From: Pedobacter steynii
GTDB taxonomy: Bacteria > Bacteroidota > Bacteroidia > Sphingobacteriales > Sphingobacteriaceae
Direction of reading: 5' to 3'
DNA: 64,000 nt
NCBI RefSeq assembly: GCF_900103665.1
Contig: NZ_FNGY01000016.1
Span: 62,001 to 126,000, forward strand
The notes beneath the pieces are model-generated. The model saw only the letters and a program-made list of their open reading frames with translations, was not told the origin of the DNA and searched no databases. The position numbers and the translations under genes are program-made. Every line of letters begins with the position of its first letter. Position 1 is the stretch's first letter. Of this stretch, positions 43,730 to 52,838 are shown in pieces.

Positions 43730-46162
43730 TTATTTTTTAGGATGGTGGTGTATAATTCTATTGGCCAGTTCACTCAGCCGCTCTGATTTTTTCAAAAAGA
43801 TGGCATCTACGTACTTAGGTGTCACTTTCAGTTTATGAATGGAATTTGAACGTATGGAAGCAGACACAATTTTTTCCCTGGCATGATTGATCTGTCCCTC
43901 GTTATAATAATCCAGGGCCTCAAAGTATTCGATTTCCATCTCGGTTGAGGGGTAAGTCGGATGCTCATCGAACAATAGCCCGATCAGCTCAAAATAATTC
44001 CTGATGTCGTCAATATGCTTTCTTGCCATGCTGATCAGCGAAAAATCAGGATCGTCCTGCAGTTCATATTTTCGGATTTTCATATCTGCCAGAGAGTTCA
44101 GTAACGCGGTATAGTTCTTGATAATCAGCAGCGAAACCGGGCTTCTGTATTCCTCGTTGATCAACAGCTGAAAACGTTGTTCGGCCATATGCAGGTATTG
44201 TATTGCGGCATCAATATCCGAACGCAATTTCTTAAGATCAGCCTGCTCGTCTGACTTCAAAAACTGATAGACCTTGGAAAGATAACATAGCCCTATTCCC
44301 TGGAAAATACGTGGATCATCGAGATCCGGATTAATGAGCTCCAGGCCGCGGCTGATCCCTTTATCTTCCTCCAGATTTCTCCTATACAACCAAAGCAACA
44401 TATAGACAATTTCTACCAGAAGCTCATTTCCTCCCTGCTTATAAACCAGTTTATTGGCTTCAGCAATGCGGTCATAGTCAATCGAAGTATATTGATGCAC
44501 AATGATTTCAAACTGCCTTTCCAGATTCAGGATCACCTTTTCCTCTAAGCCCTCATACATCGCAGGATCCTGCCCCAGCGCAATTGCCCTTCGCTGCACC
44601 ACAAAATTCAGATAGGTAAAAACCATTTCTTTTACCGAGTTCGAATACACGTTATTTTCGAGCAGATAGAGCTCATCGATCACCTCTTTTACACATCCTC
44701 TGATCTGGTCAAAATCAACCTCCTGCATCTCCACATTCAGGTTCAGAAACTCATAGAGTTTCTCCATCAAAGGGGGGTAAATCGAGTTGTTTACAAAAGG
44801 CAGTATGGGGAGATGCTGATAGGGATTACGGATGATGTCCTTGCCATAGCGATATTCCGGCTCATAGTCCATCCCACCCCAAAAGGCATCTGCTACATCA
44901 AAAGTCTGATTTAAAACCGCTACTGCAGATTCCAGTTCATAAAGACGCGATTTATGGATGTCCCGGTTTTTGTCAATTTCCCGCATGATCTGCAACAATT
45001 CCTCCTGATCAAGTGCAGTCCGGCCTCCTTTATCGCTGAGCTGGGAAAAGGTCGACTTATACTTCTCATATATACTGTAATAGAAATGATTGTCCAGGAT
45101 ATTGGATTTATGGTCGAAGTATCCCTTCACCCTGAGCAGGGTGAGTTTATCCGCTTCATCTGCTGTTGCATCAAGCCAGTTATCCGTCTTGAGTTTAACG
45201 AGTAAGCTCCTCAGGTCTCTCAGGATCAGAATTGCTGCATCCAGATCTTCTTTAAACTCGTTCTTCAGGCGGTCAAACAAAAAATACTGAAAGACATTTC
45301 TGTGGGTATCTCTCTCTTCCTCCAGCCCGCTTCCAGTCTTCTGAAGACTAGACCTGACCTTAAAAATTTCTCCCGTTTTCCTTGCCGAAGAAAGGTAAAT
45401 CAGGGTATACTTCAAGTCCGTCTCTTTCATTCCGGAATTGATCTGGCCAACACGTTCAATCACCTGTATATCCCTAAAGGTATTTTCCAGAAAAACATGC
45501 CGTTCCGCCGGAGGTACTGAAATCAGATTTTTCCTGTTGTTCTCTACATAAGCCCTGAACAGCTCCACAGAAAAATCAGTTCTTTCGCTCTGCTCAAAAA
45601 GCCTTTCAATCTTAGAGATATCTCCTTTATTCGGGATATTGATGCCGGAAATGTCCAGCCGGTCGCGGATGAAAACAAAAAACTCATTGAGTATCGTATA
45701 AGACTTGTCGTTCAAAATCAATAAGAGCAGGATCACCTCAAAATTATTTCTGAAAAAGGCTGCTGACTTTTCCGGATGGTTCAGAAAATCACCGGTCTCT
45801 GCTTTAAGCGATTCCAGGTTTCCGATCACTGCACCTGCATGGCTCAGGTGTCGCGCAAGCTTGTTCTTCGCCGCCACCAGCTCCACCTTATACTCCTCTA
45901 AAAGAATACATTTGGTCTTGTTCAACTCGCCAAAGAAATAATCATAGCAGATAAACTTCTGCGCCTGAAAATGGGAATCCCCCTTTGAAAACAACTCAAT
46001 CTCGATATAAGGGAGGTAGTTTTCCATCACATCGTAAGTATCCAGTGCATAGAGGAATTCATAGCCCTCACTATGAAGCTCGAGGTCCGTAATGATATTG
46101 TCAATATCTGAAGGGCTAAAACAGTTGAGTATAAAATGATAATCAGTATCCGTTTGTTGCAT
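43730..46162 (-). CDS. Large helical protein of unknown function, third gene of putative conflict operon
   Basis: An 810-residue protein with no TM or signal peptide. It is almost wholly alpha-helical with TPR-like helix pairs toward the C-terminus (LDDPRIFQGIGLCYLSKVYQ; LLIIKNYTALLNSLADMKI; FEALDYYNEGQINHAREKI). The N-terminal ~100 residues (FLYALDTYDVMENYLPY, later CILLEEYKVELVAAKNKL) are vaguely like a PIN-type nuclease start (hxLDTxxh then acidic helix), with Asp41, Asp44 and Glu90/94 as the possible acidic residues; this is speculative. I do not recognise a family. Spacing of 11 and 2 bases to neighbours shows operon membership, and it may be a scaffold or sensor. Confidence 0.75.
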   Translation of the reverse strand: MQQTDTDYHFILNCFSPSDIDNIITDLELHSEGYEFLYALDTYDVMENYLPYIEIELFSKGDSHFQAQKFICYDYFFGELNKTKCILLEEYKVELVAAKNKLARHLSHAGAVIGNLESLKAETGDFLNHPEKSAAFFRNNFEVILLLLILNDKSYTILNEFFVFIRDRLDISGINIPNKGDISKIERLFEQSERTDFSVELFRAYVENNRKNLISVPPAERHVFLENTFRDIQVIERVGQINSGMKETDLKYTLIYLSSARKTGEIFKVRSSLQKTGSGLEEERDTHRNVFQYFLFDRLKNEFKEDLDAAILILRDLRSLLVKLKTDNWLDATADEADKLTLLRVKGYFDHKSNILDNHFYYSIYEKYKSTFSQLSDKGGRTALDQEELLQIMREIDKNRDIHKSRLYELESAVAVLNQTFDVADAFWGGMDYEPEYRYGKDIIRNPYQHLPILPFVNNSIYPPLMEKLYEFLNLNVEMQEVDFDQIRGCVKEVIDELYLLENNVYSNSVKEMVFTYLNFVVQRRAIALGQDPAMYEGLEEKVILNLERQFEIIVHQYTSIDYDRIAEANKLVYKQGGNELLVEIVYMLLWLYRRNLEEDKGISRGLELINPDLDDPRIFQGIGLCYLSKVYQFLKSDEQADLKKLRSDIDAAIQYLHMAEQRFQLLINEEYRSPVSLLIIKNYTALLNSLADMKIRKYELQDDPDFSLISMARKHIDDIRNYFELIGLLFDEHPTYPSTEMEIEYFEALDYYNEGQINHAREKIVSASIRSNSIHKLKVTPKYVDAIFLKKSERLSELANRIIHHHPKK

Positions 46163-46173
46163 ATCGGTTGTTG

Positions 46174-47166
46174 TTATTTAAAAAATCGAATAATAGCCTC
46201 TACTGACTGGTCTAATGAACTGGATTCACTTTCCCTAAGCACATCCTCTGCTTCATCTGAGGCGCCATCCAGGACTTTATCTAAGGGTTCAATGGCCGTT
46301 TCATACAGCAGTTTATCTACGTTGATCCCCACTTCCAGAACAGAGGTGTCGGGAGAAATACCCCTTACGCTCACCTTCTGAGAAAGAAAGGATTCTATTT
46401 CAGACTGCTGAAGAATGATATATTCGGAACTGAGCAAAAACTTATAGGCTTCAGTATGACCAAACAGAAAGGTTTTGAGCAGCTCGCGGTCCTTTTGCAC
46501 AAATACCATGATCAGTTCACTCATCATCTGTTTATGCTCAGGAACCTGCAGACAGTGTTTATTCGCCAGCAGCTCAATTTTCAGGTTATAATTGTTAAAA
46601 AAAGCCCGGTCCTTATTTAAAAAAGCAATATCTTCCAGCCTGATGCTGTTGTTCCTTTCTTTAAAACGCTGGTATTTTTCCAGTATTTTTTTCAGTACCG
46701 CATGGCTGTGTGTCACGTAATCGGTGGTATCCATAAAAGGCAGATCAGGACTGATTTTGTAGTCCAGCCCCTTCTCCCGGAGGTTCTCATTAGAATCACA
46801 GATCAGTTCAATTCTTTTCTGGTAAAGGTTCAGAAAGGAGCTGATCATTAACCTGGAATGGACCGACAAATCTTCAATGCTCAGCAAAGGAAGGAGCTGA
46901 AGTTCCATCTCCCGCCTGGTTCCGAATTTCAGTTCCGACGCACCGGTCAGAAAACTATAGAGGTAATCTTCATTTTCAGTCACAACAACAGCTTCCCCGG
47001 GAGGACTTAAAATGGGCCTGGTAATCTCAATCGGCCTAAAGCCGGTGATCTTCTCCCCCTCTTCCACCTGCACGTAATAGTCATCTCCCTTTTTAAACAA
47101 GGAGGTCATGAACTTATCCGCGTCGAGCGAAGGCTGGAGGACGCCTGCGTATACATATCCTTTCAT
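46174..47166 (-). CDS. Protein of unknown function, second gene of putative conflict operon
   Basis: A 330-residue cytoplasmic protein. The first ~80 residues are beta-rich (KGYVYAGVLQPSL; DYYVQVEEGEKITGFRPIEI), like a small barrel; the rest is helical (SRLMISSFLNLYQKRIELI; KQMMSELIMVFVQKDRELLK). No catalytic or nucleotide-binding motif is visible. It follows the ART-like gene by 12 bases and precedes the 810-residue gene by 11 bases. Possibly an adaptor or regulator of the first gene's activity; function unknown. Confidence 0.75.
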   Translation of the reverse strand: MKGYVYAGVLQPSLDADKFMTSLFKKGDDYYVQVEEGEKITGFRPIEITRPILSPPGEAVVVTENEDYLYSFLTGASELKFGTRREMELQLLPLLSIEDLSVHSRLMISSFLNLYQKRIELICDSNENLREKGLDYKISPDLPFMDTTDYVTHSHAVLKKILEKYQRFKERNNSIRLEDIAFLNKDRAFFNNYNLKIELLANKHCLQVPEHKQMMSELIMVFVQKDRELLKTFLFGHTEAYKFLLSSEYIILQQSEIESFLSQKVSVRGISPDTSVLEVGINVDKLLYETAIEPLDKVLDGASDEAEDVLRESESSSLDQSVEAIIRFFK

Positions 47167-47178
47167 ATTAAATCAGAA

Positions 47179-47976
47179 TTAAGATAAGCCAGTTATAATT
47201 TCTTCTACTTTTCTACTCATCAGGTCCTGATGTTTCCAGGCCTCAAGGGGAATTCCCGGCCTGGCAAGACTCTCCTCATGCCCATATTGGTGCAGCTGGA
47301 TATTTGGAAACTGGTTCTTGAAATTCGTCCCCCAATACACAGTATTGTAAAACTCATAAGGCAAAACCAGATGGGTCGGCGTAAACTGAATCACCTTATC
47401 ACATTGTGCCTCGATGGAAAAAAACTGTGGCCCGACTTTTCTTTCTCCCCTTGTAGCCTGCTGGTACAGGTTAATTAAGTGGCCGATTTCAAGGCAGCAA
47501 TCTTTGTGTTTCGAAAGCTCTTCTACATTGACCTTCGACTGGATATAGGCCTCATTATTCCCAAAAAGAAGCTTAATGAAGGCCAGCACATGGAAAATAT
47601 CGGGGTCTTCTAAAACATAATTTTCTTTATGAAATATGGATTTCATCCGTGTAAATCCTCCGGAATCAAAAGGTAAAATCCGTTTAAAACTATCCGTACC
47701 GATGGTTTTAATGTCAAAAATAAAGGTCATTGGAGGATCATCGGTATAGCTGGACAAATCTTCTGAAGTTATGTAAGACGATTTGCCATAGAAGAAATAC
47801 ACCAGGTTTTCATTATAGACCTTGCAGGGCTTCGGAATCGCCCCCTTTTCATGCATGATGCTAATCGCATATCCCTGTGTCGTAGTATGACAAAGCGGCA
47901 AAAATTTAATCTCTTCTTCCGATTGAGGTTTTAGTTCTTCAATGACATCCCTAAAAGATTTAATATATGGTCCCAT
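47179..47976 (-). CDS. Putative ADP-ribosyltransferase-like protein, first gene of putative conflict operon
   Basis: A 265-residue protein. CHTTTQGYAISIMHEKGAI (residues 29-47) has the H-x-T...h-x-x-x-G pattern with which ART-fold enzymes such as DarT and RES proteins bind NAD+. It is followed by YFFYGKSSY (60-68), TFIFD (84-88) and ILPFDSGGF (100-108), a pattern I associate with an uncharacterised bacterial family with a YFFYG-P-Y core. The catalytic acidic residue cannot be assigned, so the call is tentative. It opens a four-gene operon; a 13-base tandem repeat lies just before its ATG. Confidence 0.55.
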   Translation of the reverse strand: MGPYIKSFRDVIEELKPQSEEEIKFLPLCHTTTQGYAISIMHEKGAIPKPCKVYNENLVYFFYGKSSYITSEDLSSYTDDPPMTFIFDIKTIGTDSFKRILPFDSGGFTRMKSIFHKENYVLEDPDIFHVLAFIKLLFGNNEAYIQSKVNVEELSKHKDCCLEIGHLINLYQQATRGERKVGPQFFSIEAQCDKVIQFTPTHLVLPYEFYNTVYWGTNFKNQFPNIQLHQYGHEESLARPGIPLEAWKHQDLMSRKVEEIITGLS

Positions 47977-47987
47977 AAGAATCGTTG

Positions 47988-48011
47988 TTTGGTTGAGCGT
48001 TTTGGTTGAGC
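47988..48011. repeat. Tandem direct repeat in the leader of the four-gene operon
   Basis: TTTGGTTGAGC occurs at 47988-47998 and 48001-48011, a period of 13 bases. It starts 11 bases upstream of the operon's first start codon, in the likely 5' leader. It could be a regulator binding pair or slippage product. Confidence 0.6.
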
Positions 48012-48308
48012 ATATTTAATTTAACAATTGCAAAAAAATCCTTCAGTCCAGGAGGCGACAGAAAGCGGAGTGGCAAATCATGAATCGTCATTCTCCACGT
48101 AGAAAACAACCAATCACCCAACGGAAATAAAATCAGGCAGGCAATTTTAAGGAGTTTGAAGACAAAAAAAAATACTTAAAATTAGGTATATGTAAAAAAC
48201 ACCATCGGTTGTTTTTGTAATTCATTCTTAAAACATCCGCACACCTATTGCTTTTTACGTAAAAAATTGTTATTATTGAATTAATTAACCCTATAAAACG
48301 CTCTCCTT
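48012..48308. other. Divergent intergenic region
   Basis: About 300 bases between the four-gene operon (minus) and the amidohydrolase (plus). No coding frame or RNA is recognised. It is AT-rich and must hold promoters for both sides; I could not assign boxes with confidence. Confidence 0.5.
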
Positions 48309-50222
48309 ATGGAAAATCAAAAGTCAGCCCACCTGGGCTGTACGCATTGCGCGTGCAACAATCCAATGTGGAACATCCTCGAAGAGGAATTATTTCATCC
48401 CGAAAAAATCTCGAAAGCTGCGGAAGGACTCAAACATCATGCTTCCCCGGAAGCCTTATCGCTGGTGATTTCGGGCGGTACCATCAGACCGCTTACAGAT
48501 GGAGAAATGAATACTGTTGAAGCCATCGGCATTCACCAGGGTAAAGTAATCGCTACCGGTAAAAAAGATGATGTCGAAACTGAAATGCGCAATCAGGGTA
48601 TTGCCTTTGCATCCAGGCAGCTCGAGGATTACGAGGTCCTGCTCCCGGGATTTATAGACCCGCATGTTCATATCGTTCCAACTGCGCTACTGATGGGATG
48701 GCTGGATTTGAGCAGGTTCTATGACCAGAAGTTAAAACCAGAATATACACCAGATACGATTGCCACCCTCATCAAAGAGGAACGGAATGGCCCCAATAAA
48801 GAGAAATACAACAAAGGAGCCTGGCTATTGGGTAAAGGAGCTGATCCGGCATTGATGCCTTTTGTATACGACGATCCCAATGCGGAAAATGGCATTGGTT
48901 TGACGACTTTCACCTGCGATTCATTAGACCTGATCGTTACAGATGTGCCCCTGCTGATGTTAAGCGCATCTATGCATACCGCCTATGTCAATACCAAAGC
49001 ACTACAACTGACCTATGATCATACTCCAGACATCAACGACAAAATGACTTTCGAGGAGTATAAAGCAAGTAACCACGGACAACTGCAGGAAGGCCTTGGA
49101 ATGGAGCCTGCTTTAAAAACCATCCCGCTATCACAACTTGCTGAAATGGTGATTGGTTGTTTTTCTCATCTGCAAAAGTTTATTGAAGAAGCAAACAGAC
49201 GCGGAAATACCTTCCTCTATGATGCGGGAATGAATGATGTGTTCAAAAGTCTGCTCAAGATCTACCTTCAGTTTTACCCGAATAACATCCGGATTGGCGC
49301 CGCAAAGATGTGCAGTACACAAAAAGATGCCGATAAACTAACGCAATACGAACCGGTTACCGAATACTCGGATATCTATTATGGAAATGCGAAAATCATC
49401 TCCGATGGTTCTAATCAGGGTTTAACAGGCTACCAGTCTGAACATTATTGCTGTCTGCCGGATTCTAAAGGGAAATTTAATTTTACAACAGAACAGGATC
49501 CTGAACCCGTCGAAGTTCCGGCACCCTACAGAGAACTCCTGAATACCATTGCCATAAAATGGGGCTGGCCACTCATGACCCATGCAAACGGAGATGAAGC
49601 CATCAACTTTACCATCAAGGTATATGAAGAGGTGATCAAAAACCAAACTGGCAGCCCGGTCAGACACCGGATAGAACATGCCTCTTTACTTTCAGATCAA
49701 AACATTAAGGACTTGAAAAGACTGGAAATTCTGCCAAGTTTCCTGATTGGACATGTCGGATACTGGGGCTACGCTTTCCGTACAGCTATATTTGATAAAA
49801 AGGCGGAAATTCTGGACCGCTGTAAATCGGCACTTGATGCGGGATTAAGGATCTCCCTGCATACCGATTGTGAAGTGACCCAACTTGGCCCCTTACGCAT
49901 GATGGAACAATCGATTACCAGAATCATGGAAGCAACACCGGAGAATCCTGAGGCTCATGTCCTGAATGCGGCAGAATGTATCAGTCCGGAGCAAGCCCTG
50001 CGCGCGGTAACCACTGATGCGGCTTACCATTGCTATGCTGAAAAATGGGTAGGCAGCTTGGCGGCCGGCCATTTCTCAGATTTTGTGATCCTTAAACAAG
50101 ACCCCCTCCATCTGAAAAAGAATTACATGCACATGCGTGATATCGAAGTCCTGGAGACTTGGAAAGGAGGAGTAATGGTTCATCAGCTCGTTGTTCCCGA
50201 ACAGGTTTTGAGTAACGCTTAA
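48309..50222 (+). CDS. Amidohydrolase family protein, YtcJ-like, with N-terminal Cys motif
   Basis: A 637-residue protein. Amidohydrolase metal motifs are PHVHIV (HxH, near residue 118), LMTHANGDEA, RHRIEHASL, and SLHTDCEVTQLGP carrying the metal Asp near 520. GHFSDFVILKQDPL is the C-terminal strand. The N-terminus is unusual: LGCTHCACNNPMW has C-x-x-C-x-C within the first 20 residues and could bind a metal or iron-sulfur cluster. No signal peptide, so it is cytoplasmic. The substrate is unknown. It is convergent with the TonB receptor, with a hairpin between them. Confidence 0.88.
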   Translation: MENQKSAHLGCTHCACNNPMWNILEEELFHPEKISKAAEGLKHHASPEALSLVISGGTIRPLTDGEMNTVEAIGIHQGKVIATGKKDDVETEMRNQGIAFASRQLEDYEVLLPGFIDPHVHIVPTALLMGWLDLSRFYDQKLKPEYTPDTIATLIKEERNGPNKEKYNKGAWLLGKGADPALMPFVYDDPNAENGIGLTTFTCDSLDLIVTDVPLLMLSASMHTAYVNTKALQLTYDHTPDINDKMTFEEYKASNHGQLQEGLGMEPALKTIPLSQLAEMVIGCFSHLQKFIEEANRRGNTFLYDAGMNDVFKSLLKIYLQFYPNNIRIGAAKMCSTQKDADKLTQYEPVTEYSDIYYGNAKIISDGSNQGLTGYQSEHYCCLPDSKGKFNFTTEQDPEPVEVPAPYRELLNTIAIKWGWPLMTHANGDEAINFTIKVYEEVIKNQTGSPVRHRIEHASLLSDQNIKDLKRLEILPSFLIGHVGYWGYAFRTAIFDKKAEILDRCKSALDAGLRISLHTDCEVTQLGPLRMMEQSITRIMEATPENPEAHVLNAAECISPEQALRAVTTDAAYHCYAEKWVGSLAAGHFSDFVILKQDPLHLKKNYMHMRDIEVLETWKGGVMVHQLVVPEQVLSNA

Positions 50223-50233
50223 AATGTATAAAG

Positions 50234-50272
50234 CAGGTCTATCCATTGCGGTGTTTAGCAAGGATAGACCTG
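50234..50272. terminator. Bidirectional hairpin between convergent genes
   Basis: CAGGTCTATCC (50234-50244) pairs perfectly with GGATAGACCTG (50262-50272). It sits directly between the amidohydrolase stop and the TonB receptor stop. There is no strong T-run, but the position fits a shared terminator. Confidence 0.65.
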
Positions 50273-50276
50273 TTGA

Positions 50277-52673
50277 TTAGTTTGCCCTGTTGTTTTCTGC
50301 CTGCCCTGTTGCCTTATTTTTGTAACTGTTGTTTTTCAGCTTCCCAAAACTATAGGTCGCCATCAGCCTGAAATAATTGTTGTTATAGGTTCTGTTATAG
50401 AAGATGTCCGTTTGCCCAACGCTGTAATTTCCGGAACTATTTGTTTTACTGAAAATATCGTTTGCCAAAAACTTTAACTTCAGCGCATCGTTAAAAAACT
50501 CTTTATCAATACCAATGCTGACTGATGATCTGCTTCGGTCCTGATATAACCCGGAGGACCTGTCGCCAAGATACCAGGCCAACAATTGCAGTTTAAACAG
50601 GTTTTTCACCTTAAACGTATTGCTGGAATACAAATACCATTGCGGCCTCGAAGGCTGAGAAACAAAAGAAAACTCATCGTCTATCATTTTAGTATAACTC
50701 AGGTTCGCCGTATTTATGGCCGTCCAGAATCCAACACCCGTGGAGACGGAAAGCGCAGCGAAATAAGCATGACTTTTATCGAGGTTGATGCCTTTTAAAA
50801 CATAGCTGTTGGGCGTATTTCCCCTCAAAGCAGCGGCAGTAAGCGGATCAATCACATAATTATAACCCACTCTCAGGTCAACTTTCCGGTAATTTGCCCC
50901 CAATTCAAAGGAATGGACTTTCTCCGGCTGCAGATTGGGGTTTCCTTCAATAGTGGTAAAAGGATCCTGATAAATCACAAAGGGATTTAATGCCTGATAC
51001 CTTGGCCGGGTAATCCTCGACACGTAAGCAGCACTTAATTTAAGCTGATCAGAAATCATCCTGCTGAGCAGCAGGTTCGGAAAAACATTAAAATAGTGAT
51101 CACGGATCACCTGTCCTCCCCCCACACTTGTATTCAAGGTATAATTGGTCCATTCTCCCCTAAGGCCTATTCCGAAGTTCGTTTTGCCGATCATCAAACC
51201 GCTGTAATTGAGATAAGCAGCCGGTATTTTTTCCCTATATTCAAAATCACTGGATAAGTTTTCATCCGGCTTAAAATCGCCGCCATTGTCTGCGATCAGG
51301 AAATTTGTACCTGAATTGGTATTCACATAACTGAATTTAAGCCCAAACTCCAGCTTCTCTCTGCTACGGAACACTTTTGTATAATCAACCTGGGTACTGG
51401 AAATCAGAATTTTGTGCTCAACATCATTTTTTAAGGCCCTGAAACCATCCGTTCCATCAATCAGACTCCGTTCATCAATAAGATCATTGATGTCGGCATG
51501 ATAATCCGAATACTGACTGCCGACAAATAATACAGAACCCAGCGTGTCTGTCGTCTGGTTGTAATTAAGGGTAAAGGAGTGGTTTAACCGCCCTTCGTCC
51601 TTTTTGATATCGCTCGTGTAAAATCGTGTCCCTTCCCTGGTGGTAATGCTGTTTCTACTGTCCTGGCTTCCGCCCTGTTTTTCTAAATTGCCGCTGTAAC
51701 CTAAGGAAACACTCTGATCCTTACTGATATTGTACTGAGCACCCAATCCATAATTGGAGAAATTACGGAGTTTACGTCGCCAGTTTGTGGTTAATTCTGA
51801 TCGTAAATAATCATTTTCGGAAGGCCTGGTTCTGGTAGTATATAACCGCTCCCGGTTGCTCCCCTGAAACAGCCCATAGTTCCCTACCAGCGCAAATTTT
51901 CCCTTGTTGTAATTGAGATCAAACATGGTATTGGTATTCGCACCCGCAAACTCAGACGCCGTAACCTGCTGGCCGACAGACCCGAGAACGCCCATTCCTG
52001 TATTCACTTTGGTAATGATATTAATGACCGCTTTTCCTTCCGCATCATATTTTGAAGAGGGATTGGAAATGACCTCAATCTTCTCGATCTGCGAAGTGGG
52101 AATAGAAGACATGCGTTCAGCAGTAATGAGCCTGCCATTGAGGTAAATGGCAGCTTCACCTTTACCTGCCACAGCAATCTGTCCGTCACTGACGATGACA
52201 TTGGGAGCCCTGCTGAGTATCTCTGTCAGGGAACTGCTATTCGCAAGAATGGTATTGGCGACCTTCACTTCCAGGTTGCCATTGCTCATATACCTGGTTA
52301 ACGGCTGCTGGGCACTGATCCGAACTTCATTCAGTTGAAGGTGATGCTGTTTTACAATGATTGTTCCCAAATCAACATGTGCTGCCCCTTTGTATTTGAT
52401 CCTGATCAGGGTATCGGCAAAAAGTAAGGAGGTTAATTTCAAGGTGATTTCTTTCTGATTGATATCTGACAACTCAAAGCTGCCGTTGAGGAAACTAATG
52501 CCTTTTACAAAAGTGGGATCTTCAGCAGAGTGGAGCAGTGCATTTCCCATAAGGGGCTCTTGTTTTGAATCGATCACCTTTGCAGAGATGCTCCGGATAT
52601 TTTGAGCATTTGATTTTAAGGACTGAAAAAATAAAGTAGTGGTACTGAGGAATGCGATCAGCAGGATTTTCAT
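50277..52673 (-). CDS. TonB-dependent receptor-like outer-membrane beta-barrel protein
   Basis: A 798-residue protein with a signal peptide (FLSTTTLFFQSLKSNAQ). A carboxypeptidase-like domain (SAKVIDSKQEPLMGNALLHS, residues ~30-110) is followed by a plug domain (LTEILSRAPNVIVSDGQIAV; ISNPSSKYDAEGKAVINIIT) and a long beta-barrel with alternating aromatic strands ending in FRLMATYSFG. It belongs to the outer membrane beta-barrel family common in Bacteroidota; energised by TonB, it imports a large ligand or peptide. No SusD partner is adjacent. It lies 166 bases downstream of a membrane-linked AraC gene, which probably controls it. Confidence 0.9.
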   Translation of the reverse strand: MKILLIAFLSTTTLFFQSLKSNAQNIRSISAKVIDSKQEPLMGNALLHSAEDPTFVKGISFLNGSFELSDINQKEITLKLTSLLFADTLIRIKYKGAAHVDLGTIIVKQHHLQLNEVRISAQQPLTRYMSNGNLEVKVANTILANSSSLTEILSRAPNVIVSDGQIAVAGKGEAAIYLNGRLITAERMSSIPTSQIEKIEVISNPSSKYDAEGKAVINIITKVNTGMGVLGSVGQQVTASEFAGANTNTMFDLNYNKGKFALVGNYGLFQGSNRERLYTTRTRPSENDYLRSELTTNWRRKLRNFSNYGLGAQYNISKDQSVSLGYSGNLEKQGGSQDSRNSITTREGTRFYTSDIKKDEGRLNHSFTLNYNQTTDTLGSVLFVGSQYSDYHADINDLIDERSLIDGTDGFRALKNDVEHKILISSTQVDYTKVFRSREKLEFGLKFSYVNTNSGTNFLIADNGGDFKPDENLSSDFEYREKIPAAYLNYSGLMIGKTNFGIGLRGEWTNYTLNTSVGGGQVIRDHYFNVFPNLLLSRMISDQLKLSAAYVSRITRPRYQALNPFVIYQDPFTTIEGNPNLQPEKVHSFELGANYRKVDLRVGYNYVIDPLTAAALRGNTPNSYVLKGINLDKSHAYFAALSVSTGVGFWTAINTANLSYTKMIDDEFSFVSQPSRPQWYLYSSNTFKVKNLFKLQLLAWYLGDRSSGLYQDRSRSSVSIGIDKEFFNDALKLKFLANDIFSKTNSSGNYSVGQTDIFYNRTYNNNYFRLMATYSFGKLKNNSYKNKATGQAENNRAN

Positions 52674-52776
52674 TTGTGAACTGGGTTTGGTTTTTCTTTT
52701 TCACAAACGTCAGGAGTAAATTCCCGCAACAGGTAGCGGAAAGCAGAATCAGGAGTACGGATTTATCAATTCGTAC

Positions 52777-52816
52777 AAAAAGGGTTCTTTATAAGGAGAT
52801 AGAGGCCCCTTTTTGC
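52777..52816. terminator. Hairpin between AraC and TonB receptor genes
   Basis: CAAAAAGGG (52777-52785) pairs with CCCTTTTTG (52808-52816), giving a 9-bp stem with T-run inside the arm on either strand. It could terminate the AraC transcript, making the receptor a separate unit. Confidence 0.5.
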
Positions 52817-52838
52817 AGGATACTTAATACACCTGAAA

